A program made the position numbers and the translations under genes. Under the pieces are notes generated by a model. It did no database searches and was not told the DNA's origin. It worked only from the letters and a program-made list of their open reading frames with translations. Below are positions 7,489-16,497 of a stretch of 64,000 bases of DNA, in pieces. This DNA is from Rhodospirillales bacterium (GTDB lineage Bacteria; Pseudomonadota; Alphaproteobacteria; Rhodospirillales; Defluviicoccaceae): NCBI GenBank assembly GCA_016710335.1, contig JADJXQ010000003.1:310001-374000 (forward strand). Reading direction: 5' to 3'. The number at the start of each line of letters is the position of its first letter. The first letter of the stretch is position 1.

Positions 7489-9273
7489 ATGTGGTATCAA
7501 CAGGCCTTCCTGGCGGGGCTTCTAGTCTGTCTGCTTGGATTCTTCATCTGGGGACGGTGGCGCTATGATCTGGTCGCGTTCGTCGCGCTGCTCATCGCGG
7601 TGGCGGCGGGGGCGGTGCCGGCGTCCGAAGCGTTCCTCGGCTTCGGTCATCCGGCCACCGTCACCGTCGCCCTGGTGCTGATCATCGGCCGCGGCCTGAT
7701 CAACTCGGGCGCCGTCGGCCTGATCGCCCGCCACCTGCTGCCGCCGGTCTCGTCGCCGACCGTCCACATCGGGGTGCTGTCGGCGGTCGCCGGCGCGCTC
7801 TCCGCGGTGATGAACAACGTCGGCGCGCTGGCGATGTTGATGCCGGCGGCGCTCTCATCGGCGGAGAAGGCGAAGCGGTCTCCGGCGCTGGTGCTGATGC
7901 CGCTTTCGTTCGCGTCCATCCTCGGCGGACTGGTGACCCTGATCGGTACGCCGCCCAACATCATCGTGGCCGCTTTCCGCGGCGAGGAGACGGGCACGCC
8001 GTTTTCCATGTTCGATTTCGCGCCGGTCGGCGGCGCGGTTGCGGTAACTGGTATCGCCTTCGTGGCCTTGGCCGGATGGCGCCTGATTCCGAAGGCGCGA
8101 CAGGCGGCGATGTCGCCGCGGGACATGTTCCACATCGAGAGCTATGTGACGGAGGCGGGCGTCCCCGAAAAAAGCGAGGCGGATGGAGGCGCGCTCGAAG
8201 ACCTGGCGAAGCGAGCCGGGGAGCACGACGCGGACGTGCTGGCGGTGATCCGTGACAACCGGCGCATCGACCGCTCGGGGCGAGCGACGCTGCTCAGGGC
8301 CGACGACGTGGTCGTCATCCGCGCCGGCTCGGAGACGCTCGACGCTGTGCTGTCGGCCCTTGCGCTCAAGCCGGTCGACAGCGTTGATGCCCATGAGCCG
8401 TCGCTGTTCGGCGGCGAGCGCTCGGCGCTTATCGAGGCCGCCATCCCCACCAACTGCTGGATCGAAGGACGGTCGCCGGCGGCGCTTCGGCTGCGCCAGC
8501 GGTTCGGCGCCAGCCTCATCGCGGTGTCGCGGCAGGGCGAGCCTTTCCATGGCCGCCTCAAGAACCTCCGCTTTCGCACTGGCGACGTTCTGTTACTGCA
8601 GGGGGACGCGGACCGCCTGCAGGAGATCGTCTCGGCGCTCGGTTGCCTGCCGCTCGCCGACCGCTACCTGCAGATCGACAGCGGCCGGTTCGCCCTCGTC
8701 AGCGTCGCCGCGTTCGCCGCCGCGGTGGCGGCCGCGGCGCTCGATGTGGTCAGCATGCCGATCGCCCTGGCTATGGCGGTTGCGGCGATGGTGCTCCTCA
8801 ACACCGTGCCGCTGCGGGGCGTCTACAAGGCAGTGGACTGGCCGGTGATCGTGCTGCTCGGCGCGATGATCCCGATCGGCGGCGCGCTGCAAAGCAGCGG
8901 CACCACGGACCTGATGGCGGGGGCGCTGGTCGATGCGGCAGCGAGCCTGCCGCCCGCGGTGATCCTGGTGTTGGTGATGGTGCTGACCATGACCCTGTCG
9001 GACATCCTCAACAACGCGGCGACGGCGGTGGTGATGGCGCCCATCGCGATGTCGGTCGCCGACACGCTGCACTGCAACGTCGACACCTTCCTGATGGCGG
9101 TGGCGGTCGGCGCATCCTGCGCCTTCCTGACGCCAATCGGCCACCAGAACAACACCCTGGTGCTCGGCCCTGGCGGCTACAAGTTCGGGGACTACTGGCG
9201 CATGGGCTTGCCGCTGGAGGTGCTGATCGTCTGCGTCGCCACCCCGATGCTGCTGTGGGTGTGGCCGTTGTAG
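7489..9273 (+). CDS. SLC13-family permease with two RCK_C (TrkA-C) domains
   Basis: 594-residue membrane protein of the divalent anion:sodium symporter/ArsB-NhaD superfamily. The N-terminal hydrophobic half holds MNNVGALAMLMP and LIGTPPNIIV, the C-terminal half LNNAATAVVMAPIA and LTPIGHQNN; these paired N-N/T-P motifs are the sodium and substrate hairpins. Between them (about residues 205-385) are two soluble RCK_C domains, one containing DVLAVIRDNRRI...LLRADDVVVIRAG. Such proteins move dicarboxylates, sulfate or related anions. It stands alone downstream of vapBC; substrate unknown. Confidence 0.88.
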   Translation: MWYQQAFLAGLLVCLLGFFIWGRWRYDLVAFVALLIAVAAGAVPASEAFLGFGHPATVTVALVLIIGRGLINSGAVGLIARHLLPPVSSPTVHIGVLSAVAGALSAVMNNVGALAMLMPAALSSAEKAKRSPALVLMPLSFASILGGLVTLIGTPPNIIVAAFRGEETGTPFSMFDFAPVGGAVAVTGIAFVALAGWRLIPKARQAAMSPRDMFHIESYVTEAGVPEKSEADGGALEDLAKRAGEHDADVLAVIRDNRRIDRSGRATLLRADDVVVIRAGSETLDAVLSALALKPVDSVDAHEPSLFGGERSALIEAAIPTNCWIEGRSPAALRLRQRFGASLIAVSRQGEPFHGRLKNLRFRTGDVLLLQGDADRLQEIVSALGCLPLADRYLQIDSGRFALVSVAAFAAAVAAAALDVVSMPIALAMAVAAMVLLNTVPLRGVYKAVDWPVIVLLGAMIPIGGALQSSGTTDLMAGALVDAAASLPPAVILVLVMVLTMTLSDILNNAATAVVMAPIAMSVADTLHCNVDTFLMAVAVGASCAFLTPIGHQNNTLVLGPGGYKFGDYWRMGLPLEVLIVCVATPMLLWVWPL

Positions 9274-9473
9274 CCGCCGAAGCGCCGTCCCGCTCGCAGG
9301 TGCCGCGCAACAACCGCTACGCACACTGTTTCGGATATTCTTCAACCAGTCCGACATTGAAATTCGACGAAAAACACGTCCGTTCAGGCCGGTTTCGATC
9401 ACGCCAGCGGCCGGTAAGTCATTGATGCTACTCGAAATGTGTCCGATTCAGCGTTTGCGATGTATGGGTATGA

Positions 9474-9516
9474 ACCGGAGACATAGGTAACGGTCTAGAC
9501 CGGAGACATGGGTGAC
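9474..9516 (+). repeat. left end of IS: doubled terminal repeat
   Basis: Two direct copies of the 18-base terminal motif (9474-9491 and 9499-9516) with a 25-base period. The outer copy has A and A where the inner has G and G. Confidence 0.85.
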
Positions 9517-9546
9517 AGGTTTTGTATTGGCGGGGAGGGCCTGCCG

Positions 9547-10818
9547 ATGCCTTGGAGAGAGACCTGTGCCATGGACGAGCGGATGGAGTTTGTTGCGGCG
9601 TGTTTGTGTGGTGAGGACACGATGACGTCGTTGTGCGAGCGGTATGGGATCAGCCGGAAGACGGGTTACAAGTTGCTTGGCCGGTACCGCGTGGAGGGTC
9701 CGTCGGGTGTTGAGGAGCGGTCGCGTCGGCCGCATCGGTTTGCGCGGGCGATTGGCGGGGACGTTGCGGCGATGATTGTGGATCTTCGAGTTCGGCGCCC
9801 GCGGTGGGGTCCGAAGAAGCTCAGGGCGCGTCTGGCGATGGATCACCCGGAGGTTTCGTGGCCTGCGGCGAGCACGATCGGGGATTTGCTGCGGCGTCAT
9901 GATCTGGTTCGGCGGCGCCGGCGGCGTGGTGGAGTGGTCGTAGAGGCTCGGCCGCTGACGGCGGCGTCCTTGCCTGGGGATGTTTGGGCGGCGGATTTGA
10001 AGGGCTGGTTTCGCGTGGGCAACGGCCGTCGCTGCGAGCCGTTGACGGTGAGCGACACGGCGAGCCGGTATTTGTTGTGCTGCCGGCACATGGCGAGGAC
10101 GACGGTGGAGGCGGCACAGCCGGTATTCGAGCGGCTGTTCAAGGAGCATGGCCTGCCGCGGGTGATGCGGGTGGACAACGGCCCGCCGTTTTCGGCGCCG
10201 CATGGTCTTGGGGGCTTGTCGGGGTTGTCGGTGTGGTGGCTGAAGCTGGGCATCCGGCCGGAGCGGATCGCTCCTGGCCGGCCGGATCAGAATGGCGGAC
10301 ATGAACGCTTCCACCGCACGCTGCGCGAGGCGACGGCGGATCCTCCGGCCGCGACAACGGCGGAGCAGCAGTTGCGCTTCGATGAGTTTCGCCTTGATTA
10401 CAACGTGGTTCGGCCGCACGAGGCATTGGGCCAGGTGCCGCCGGCCAAAGTGTATGCGCCATCGCCGCGGCCATGGCCGAAACGGCTGATCGAGCCGGTC
10501 TACGATGCCGACGCGGTGGTGCGCAAGGTCTCCGGGCAGGGGACGATCCGCTGGCGGGGCGAGCACGTGCATGTCACCCGGGCGCTGGCTGGCGAGCCGG
10601 TGGCGCTGGTCGAACTCGAGAGCGGCGACTGGATGGTGGGCTACTTCGACATCGACCTCGGTGTCCTCGACCGCACGACCCTGCATGTTCGCCCCCACGG
10701 TGAGCGGCGACGGGCGCCCTACCGCCGGCGCAAGCAGCGCTCATCGGCTGTGGATTTGGTGGACAGCGCAAAGGCGCTGCCCACAACCCCACAGCCGCAA
10801 CAACAACCGGAAGCATGA
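9547..10818 (+). CDS. IS481-family transposase
   Basis: 423 residues from the ATG at 9547; this start gives the family-like N-terminus MPWRETCAMDERMEFVAACL, while an upstream in-frame ATG at 9508 falls inside the terminal repeat. A helix-turn-helix region (SLCERYGISRKTGYKLLGRY) precedes the DDE integrase core: Asp in WAADLKGWF, Asp in RVDNGPPF and Glu in GGHERFHRTLRE. The C-terminus is basic and ends in a Gln/Pro-rich tail. It catalyses cut and joining at the element ends. Full length and without frameshifts. Confidence 0.93.
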   Translation: MPWRETCAMDERMEFVAACLCGEDTMTSLCERYGISRKTGYKLLGRYRVEGPSGVEERSRRPHRFARAIGGDVAAMIVDLRVRRPRWGPKKLRARLAMDHPEVSWPAASTIGDLLRRHDLVRRRRRRGGVVVEARPLTAASLPGDVWAADLKGWFRVGNGRRCEPLTVSDTASRYLLCCRHMARTTVEAAQPVFERLFKEHGLPRVMRVDNGPPFSAPHGLGGLSGLSVWWLKLGIRPERIAPGRPDQNGGHERFHRTLREATADPPAATTAEQQLRFDEFRLDYNVVRPHEALGQVPPAKVYAPSPRPWPKRLIEPVYDADAVVRKVSGQGTIRWRGEHVHVTRALAGEPVALVELESGDWMVGYFDIDLGVLDRTTLHVRPHGERRRAPYRRRKQRSSAVDLVDSAKALPTTPQPQQQPEA

Positions 10819-10834
10819 ACGAAAACGGAAAAGT

Positions 10835-10877
10835 GTTACCCATGTCTCCGGTCCAAAACGTCACCCTTGTCTCCGGT
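10835..10877 (-). repeat. right end of IS: doubled terminal repeat
   Basis: Inverted counterpart of the left end: copies at 10835-10852 and 10860-10877, again with a 25-base period. Confidence 0.85.
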
Positions 10878-10879
10878 CG

Positions 10880-11228
10880 GGCCTATGCAGAAGTACTCCG
10901 ATGTATGCAGAATCGCCGCTAAGTCTTTGACAGACAATGATTTTGCTACAGGTAGAATGTTGCATGGGGCGTTTCGCGTCTCGATTGAGGACACTCCGGC
11001 TGCGTATACAGAACGAATATAGTACGAATTATGAACATACATGCTCTCGACGCCTGCGTCAAGCCGCCGCAGCCACTGTTTGGCGTCCCCCGCCGGGTCG
11101 CATCGGCCTCTGCGCCGGCGGCAGGCGCTCCTGCAGAGATGTTGCATAAGTGATCGTTCAATGATATCGTTTTGTTCTGTTCGTGATTAACGCATTGTTA
11201 ACGATTTGCGGATGAGGAGAACAATTTG
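10880..11228. other. gene-free stretch between IS and rlmB
   Basis: About 350 bases without a convincing gene. The first part has two TATGCAGAA copies (10885 and 10901 areas). The last 75 bases are A/T-rich for this genome and hold a GTTAAC-containing region, just after the rlmB stop. No promoter or terminator could be called with confidence. Confidence 0.5.
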
Positions 11229-12200
11229 TTAACCATGCTCCGCTGCGCCCTCAGTCGCACAGCTGCCGGATGTGCGGGCGAGTTCGTAGAGCGCGATGGT
11301 CGCAGCGGCGGCGGCGTTGAGGCTGCCGATGGCGACGGCGATGGGGATGCGGAGCCGCCGGTCGCAGGTATCCCGCACCAGCGGGCGCAGACCGGCGCCC
11401 TCGGCGCCGATGACGACCGCGGCGCGCCGCACGCCGCTCTCGGCGGCGATGACGTCGTCAGCTTCGGGATCCAGGGCGAGACACCACACGTCGGCTGCCT
11501 GCAGTTGGCGAAGCGCGCGGGTCAGGTTGACGACCCGCACCATCGGCACCTGCTCCAGGGCGCCGGAAGCGGCCTTGGCGAGCACCGGGGTGATCGGCGG
11601 GGCGTGGCGATCCTGCACGACGACGGCGCTGGCGCCGAACGCCGCCGCCGAGCGCAGGATGGCGCCGACGTTGCGGGGATCGGTGACCTGATCGAGCACC
11701 ACGATGCGGACGGTTCCGGATGGTTCGATCGCGGCGATGAGCGCCTCGATCGTGATGTCGGGGAGCGGATCGGCCAGCACCGCGAGGCCCTGGTGCACCG
11801 CACCCGGGGGCAGCAGCGCGTCCAGATCCTCTCTGCAGCCGGTCTCCACGGCCGGCCGCGGCGCGCCGGCCTCCTTGGCCGCTGCGCGCAGCCGGTCGGC
11901 GCAGGCGGGCGCGGCGACAAGCCGATGGCAGCGGCGCCGCGGGTTCGCCGCCGCGGCGCACGCCGTGTGCACGCCGTAGAGCCAGATGCGCCCGTCGCCG
12001 CCGCGACCCCTGGCTCCCTGACCCGAGGCTGGTTGATCCGGGCTGTCCGGACTTGGAGCGCCCTGACCTTGAGCGTACTGACCTTGAGCGCCCTGACCTT
12101 GAGCGCCCTGGGTTGTGGCTTCTTGACTGGCAAGCTCCCGGTTTCGGCGTTTCTGCGGGCGCGGTCGGGCGGGCGCCGTGCGGGGCTTGCGCTTGTTCAT
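11229..12200 (-). CDS. rlmB: 23S rRNA 2'-O-ribose methyltransferase RlmB (TrmH/SPOUT family)
   Basis: 323 residues from ATG at 12200 (ATG at 12215 is an alternative). It methylates a guanosine ribose in 23S rRNA domain V using S-adenosylmethionine. The substrate-binding part starts at RIWLYGVHTACAA. The SPOUT knot motifs are VVLDQVTDPRNVGAILRSA, VVIGAEGAGL and IPIAVAIGSLNAAAAATIALYE. The basic N-terminal tail contains an unusual Gln/Gly/Ala repeat encoded by 15-base tandem repeats. Oriented away from the tRNA-tuf operon. Confidence 0.93.
   Translation of the reverse strand: MNKRKPRTAPARPRPQKRRNRELASQEATTQGAQGQGAQGQYAQGQGAPSPDSPDQPASGQGARGRGGDGRIWLYGVHTACAAAANPRRRCHRLVAAPACADRLRAAAKEAGAPRPAVETGCREDLDALLPPGAVHQGLAVLADPLPDITIEALIAAIEPSGTVRIVVLDQVTDPRNVGAILRSAAAFGASAVVVQDRHAPPITPVLAKAASGALEQVPMVRVVNLTRALRQLQAADVWCLALDPEADDVIAAESGVRRAAVVIGAEGAGLRPLVRDTCDRRLRIPIAVAIGSLNAAAAATIALYELARTSGSCATEGAAEHG
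12056..12115. repeat. 15-base tandem repeat inside rlmB
   Basis: Four head-to-tail units close to GAGCGCCCTGACCTT (plus strand) at 12056, 12071, 12086 and 12101, the last degenerate. They encode the GAQGQ-type pentapeptide repeat in the disordered N-terminal tail of RlmB. The period keeps the frame, so unit number could vary harmlessly. Confidence 0.85.
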
Positions 12201-12359
12201 GGCGCTGCTTACCATTGGATGCACGCGACCGACAACGGCTTCCGCCGCATCGCGTCGATCCGGCGGGCCGGTGTTGTTTGTTTTTCCGGTGCGCAGGCTC
12301 ATTTCAATGATTCAGCGGAATGGGTCGTAGTGTGCTCGACAATCAAGAGGTTACGTGAA

Positions 12360-12390
12360 GCAATGGTGCATTCTTTGAACGCACCGTTGC
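12360..12390. repeat. intergenic hairpin repeat, copy 1
   Basis: Ten-base-pair stem GCAATGGTGC/GCACCGTTGC (one G-T wobble) around an 11-base loop which on the minus strand reads GTTCAAAGAAT. It lies between divergent rlmB and the tRNA-Tyr promoter. The loop and the GGTGC part of the stem recur at 17822 and 26442. Confidence 0.65.
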
Positions 12391-12396
12391 ATAGCA

Positions 12397-12426
12397 TTGA
12401 CAACCGTCGGCGAAAAACCGTATTGG
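12397..12426 (+). promoter_or_regulatory. sigma70-type promoter for the tRNA-tuf operon
   Basis: Perfect -35 TTGACA at 12397-12402 and TATTGG at 12421-12426 with an 18-base spacer. Transcription would begin near 12433, about 35 bases before tRNA-Tyr. Confidence 0.6.
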
Positions 12427-12467
12427 CAGGGTCCGGAGCGCCGGTTTGCCGGCGATCGCGGCGTGCC

Positions 12468-12553
12468 GGAGGGGTGCCCGAGTGGCTAAAGGGGACGGGC
12501 TGTAAACCCGTTGGCGTACGCCTACGTTGGTTCGAATCCAACCCCCTCCACCA
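12468..12553 (+). tRNA. tRNA-Tyr (GTA)
   Basis: Acceptor stem GGAGGGG pairs with CCCCTCC (12543-12549). Anticodon stem ACGGG/CCCGT encloses loop CTGTAAA, anticodon GTA. A long variable arm makes it class II, as expected for Tyr. T-loop TTCGAAT is present and the 3' CCA is encoded. Confidence 0.97.
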
Positions 12554-12609
12554 GTTTCCGGTCCTCCTCCGGGCGCTCCGCTGGGGTGCATCGGTTGGGT
12601 GCCGGCGGC

Positions 12610-12683
12610 GCGGGTGTAGCTCAATGGTAGAGCCCCAGCCTTCCAAGCTGGTCACGTGGGTTCGATTCCCATCACCCGCTCCA
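12610..12683 (+). tRNA. tRNA-Gly (TCC)
   Basis: Acceptor GCGGGTG pairs with CACCCGC (12673-12679). Anticodon stem CCAGC/GCTGG with loop CTTCCAA gives anticodon TCC. T-loop TTCGATT; CCA is encoded. It precedes tuf, as in many proteobacterial tuf operons. Confidence 0.97.
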
Positions 12684-12791
12684 GTTTGCTGAGCGGCTAA
12701 CGCGCCGAACGCGCGGATGCCGGCCGGCGCAGGTCCGGGCGGTGACGTTGCGTGACTGGATCTTTTGGCTTTTTGGACCGGGCGAACGACA

Positions 12792-13982
<1,191 letters not shown>

Positions 13983-14042
13983 CAGATTAGCAGGCCCGGC
14001 TGACAGCGGATCGCGACGACAACAGGAGCTTGAGACGACGTT

Positions 14043-14118
14043 AGGGGTATAGCTCAGCTGGTAGAGCGGCGGTCTCCAAAACCGCAGGTCGCGGGTTCGA
14101 ATCCTGCTGCCCCTGCCA
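14043..14118 (+). tRNA. tRNA-Trp (CCA)
   Basis: Acceptor AGGGGTA pairs with TGCCCCT (14108-14114, one G-T pair). Anticodon stem GCGGT/ACCGC with loop CTCCAAA gives anticodon CCA. T-loop TTCGAAT; 3' CCA is encoded. Its location just before secE is conserved in proteobacteria. Confidence 0.97.
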
Positions 14119-14135
14119 CAAGCAAGACAGGATCG

Positions 14136-14333
14136 ATGGCAATTACCAACGCAGCCCAGTTCATTCGGGAGGTTCGTCAGGAAGCTTCCAAGGTCACGTG
14201 GCCGACGCGGAAGGAGACGGCGATCTCCACCGGCATGGTCCTGATCATGGTATTTCTCGCCGCCTTGTTCTTTTCGGCCGTGGATTTCATGCTCAGCATC
14301 GGGATCCGGCTGTTCCTTGGCTTCGGAGGCTGA
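14136..14333 (+). CDS. secE: preprotein translocase subunit SecE
   Basis: 65-residue short-form SecE with one membrane helix, part of the SecYEG protein export channel. The amphipathic segment QFIREVRQEASKVTWPTRKET is the conserved SecE motif, followed by the helix STGMVLIMVFLAALFFSAV. Starts 17 bases after tRNA-Trp and lies 3 bases before nusG. Confidence 0.96.
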   Translation: MAITNAAQFIREVRQEASKVTWPTRKETAISTGMVLIMVFLAALFFSAVDFMLSIGIRLFLGFGG

Positions 14334-14336
14334 TCG

Positions 14337-14867
14337 ATGGCGGCGCAGTGGTATGTGATCCACGTGTACTCGGGCTTCGAGCGCAAGGTCGCCCTGTCCA
14401 TCGACGAGCAGGCCAAGCAGGCCGGGATGTCGGACGTCATCGAGCAGGTCCTGGTGCCGACCGAGGAGGTTGTGGAGGTGCGGCGCGGCGCCAAGGTCTC
14501 CTCCGAGCGCAAGTTCTTCCCGGGCTACGTGCTGGTCAAGATGGAGATGACCGACGATTCCTGGCATCTGGTCAAGAACACCCCGAAGGTCACCGGCTTC
14601 CTCGGCAACCGCGGGCGGCCGACGCCGATCACCGAGGCCGAGGCCGAGCGCATCCGTCACCAGGTGCAGGAGGGGATCGATCGCCCCAAGCCGTCGATCG
14701 TGTTCGAGATCGGCGAGCAGGTGAGGGTGTGCGACGGGCCGTTCACGTCGTTCAACGGCACGGTCGAGGACGTCGACGAGGAGCGGGCCCGGTTGAAGGT
14801 GGCGGTCTCCATCTTCGGGCGGGCGACCCCGGTCGAACTGGAGTATTCACAGGTGGAGAAGTCGTAA
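14337..14867 (+). CDS. nusG: transcription termination/antitermination factor NusG
   Basis: 176 residues. The N-terminal NGN domain (WYVIHVYSGFERKVALSI, FPGYVLVKMEM) binds RNA polymerase; the C-terminal KOW domain (EQVRVCDGPFTSFNGTVEDVDEER) contacts Rho or ribosomal S10. Follows secE directly in the conserved secE-nusG-rplK order. Confidence 0.97.
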   Translation: MAAQWYVIHVYSGFERKVALSIDEQAKQAGMSDVIEQVLVPTEEVVEVRRGAKVSSERKFFPGYVLVKMEMTDDSWHLVKNTPKVTGFLGNRGRPTPITEAEAERIRHQVQEGIDRPKPSIVFEIGEQVRVCDGPFTSFNGTVEDVDEERARLKVAVSIFGRATPVELEYSQVEKS

Positions 14868-14875
14868 GGGGATCG

Positions 14876-14911
14876 GGACCAGAGACGTCGTAAGGACCAG
14901 AGACGGCCTAA
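14876..14911. repeat. 18-base tandem duplication after nusG
   Basis: Two copies of GGACCAGAGACGKCSTAA (14876-14893 and 14894-14911), differing at two bases, in the 159-base nusG-rplK gap. No role is evident. Confidence 0.6.
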
Positions 14912-14933
14912 GGAAACGACGACGGGAAACTAA

Positions 14934-14960
14934 TTGCCGGTCCGCCGGGATCGGTATCGT
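14934..14960 (+). promoter_or_regulatory. possible internal promoter before rplK
   Basis: TTGCCG at 14934-14939 and TATCGT at 14955-14960, spacer 15 bases, which is short. It resembles the stronger candidate at 16188 (TTGCCG ... TCGGTAT). Confidence 0.25.
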
Positions 14961-15026
14961 GCGCGGGAGGCCGGCCAGGGCCGCACCGCGCCCTCGGTAA
15001 ACGAACAGAAAAACTGAGGTGACCCT

Positions 15027-15455
15027 ATGGCAAAAAAGATCATCGGTTACATCAAGCTGGAGGTTCCGGCCGGGCAGGCCAATCCGTCGCCGCCCATCGG
15101 TCCCGCATTGGGCCAGCGCGGTCTCAACATCATGGAGTTCTGCAAGGCGTTCAATGCCGCCACCCAGAACCTCGAACAGGGCATGCCGGTGCCGGTGGTG
15201 ATCACCGCGTTCGCTGATCGGACCTTCACGTACGTCACCAAGACCCCGCCGACCAGCTATCTGATCAAGAAGGCCGCAGGGGTCGCCAAGGGCAGCAAGG
15301 ACGTGGTCCGTGATGTCGCCGGCCGCGTCACCCGCGATCAGGTGCGCGATATCGCCGAGGCCAAGATGGTGGACCTCAACGCCAAGGACATCGAAGGCGC
15401 GATGCGCATGGTCGCCGGCTCGGCGCGATCCATGGGCATCGAGGTGGTGGAGTAG
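15027..15455 (+). CDS. rplK: 50S ribosomal protein L11
   Basis: 142 residues. Binds 23S rRNA in the GTPase-associated centre. The sequence IIGYIKLEVPAGQANPSPPIGPALGQRGLNIMEFCKAFN is the conserved N-terminal domain, and the C-terminal RNA-binding domain includes VARDVAGR-like and GSARSMGIEV motifs. GAGGTGA ribosome-binding site upstream. Four bases separate its stop from rplA. Confidence 0.98.
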   Translation: MAKKIIGYIKLEVPAGQANPSPPIGPALGQRGLNIMEFCKAFNAATQNLEQGMPVPVVITAFADRTFTYVTKTPPTSYLIKKAAGVAKGSKDVVRDVAGRVTRDQVRDIAEAKMVDLNAKDIEGAMRMVAGSARSMGIEVVE

Positions 15456-15459
15456 CACA

Positions 15460-16158
15460 ATGGCGCGCAAGGGAAAAAAGCTTCGGGCCGCGTACGCGTC
15501 CATCGACCGTGCGGCCCACTACGATCTCGGCGAAGCCATCCGCCTGGTCAAGGACAACGCCAAGGCCAAGTTCGACGAGACGGTCGAACTCGCCGTCTCC
15601 CTCGGCGTCGACCCGCGTCATGCAGACCAGATGGTGCGCGGCGTCGTTTCGCTGCCGAACGGCACCGGCAAGTCGGTGCGCATCGCCGTGTTCGCCAAGG
15701 GCGACAAGGCGGCCGACGCCGAAGCGGCGGGCGCCGACGTCGTCGGCGCCGAGGACTTGGCGGCCCGCATCCAGGAGGGGCAGATCGACTTCGATCGCTG
15801 CATTGCGACGCCGGACATGATGGCGGTCGTCGGGCGGCTCGGCAAGATCCTCGGGCCGCGCGGGCTGATGCCGAACCCCAAGCTGGGGACGGTCACCATG
15901 GACGTGGCGGCGGCGATCCGCGAGGCCAAAGCCGGCCAGATCCAGTTCCGGGCCGAGAAGGCGGGCATCGTGCACGGCGGCGTCGGCAAGGCCAGCTTCA
16001 CGCCCGAGGCATTGCGCGAGAACGTCCGCGCCTTCATCGACGCGCTCATCAAGGCCAAGCCGAGCGGCGCCAAGGGCACGTACCTGCTGCGCGCCAGCCT
16101 CAGCTCGACCATGGGCCCCGGTGTCCGGGTCAACGTCGCCACCGTGTCCGGCGGCTGA
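15460..16158 (+). CDS. rplA: 50S ribosomal protein L1
   Basis: 232 residues from ATG at 15460; longer frames upstream overlap rplK and are not used. L1 forms the mobile stalk that handles deacylated tRNA and can repress its own operon. Motifs include FDETVELAVSLGVDPRHADQMVRG, GPRGLMPNPKLGTVT and the C-terminal SSTMGPGVRVN. Full family length. Confidence 0.98.
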   Translation: MARKGKKLRAAYASIDRAAHYDLGEAIRLVKDNAKAKFDETVELAVSLGVDPRHADQMVRGVVSLPNGTGKSVRIAVFAKGDKAADAEAAGADVVGAEDLAARIQEGQIDFDRCIATPDMMAVVGRLGKILGPRGLMPNPKLGTVTMDVAAAIREAKAGQIQFRAEKAGIVHGGVGKASFTPEALRENVRAFIDALIKAKPSGAKGTYLLRASLSSTMGPGVRVNVATVSGG

Positions 16159-16497
16159 CGCGAAGGCGACGGGCGGTGCGGAATGGCTTGCCGATGGTGG
16201 CGGCTTCGGTATAGAAGACGCTCGACACGGAAATAAGCGGAGGCGGCGCCAGTCGTCGCCTCCAGCCTGTCCGAGACTGCAGGTGTCCGGTTCCCGCCGC
16301 AAGGTCGGTGGCTCCGGTCATAATGGGCGATCCGCCTGCATAGACGGGGTTCTCACATGCGCCGCCACCGGAGTGTCGCCCGGGCATAGCGGCGCGATCG
16401 AACCCGGACAGGATGATCGTATGGCGGCTTGCGCCCACGGGTGCGGCCGCGCTTCGGATGATCGCTCGATGGAGCGGCTCCGGGTAAGGAGAATGCT
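16159..16497. other. rplA-rplJ intergenic region, probable L10 leader
   Basis: 339 bases without a convincing gene. In many bacteria this gap holds the L10 leader, an RNA that binds the L10(L12) complex and represses rplJL translation; the last 100 bases before rplJ are rich in inverted segments (GCGGCTTGCGCC, GCGGCCGCGC), but the leader fold was not confirmed. A candidate promoter is at 16188. Confidence 0.45.
16188..16215 (+). promoter_or_regulatory. candidate promoter before rplJL-rpoBC
   Basis: TTGCCG at 16188-16193 and TATAGA at 16210-16215 with 16 bases between. Well placed to drive the leader, rplJ, rplL and the rpo genes. Confidence 0.4.

Larger units (their letters stand above)
9472..10879 (+). 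mobile_element. IS481-family insertion sequence
   Basis: About 1.4 kb element bounded by inverted copies of an 18-base motif close to ACCGGAGACATGGGTGAC. Each end carries the motif twice, 25 bases apart: left at 9474-9491 and 9499-9516, right (inverted) at 10835-10852 and 10860-10877. One transposase lies inside. No clear target-site duplication could be read, so the outer limits are approximate by a few bases. Transposase and ends look intact. Confidence 0.88.

Noticed and set aside
9274..9471. Possible remnant of a second insertion sequence left of the IS481 element
   Set aside because: A few GTCCGA/TGTCCGATTCA-like motifs resemble IS ends, but no inverted partner or transposase piece is present.
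12056..12115. Tandem repeat considered as a CRISPR array
   Set aside because: Units are contiguous without spacers and are coding sequence of rlmB.
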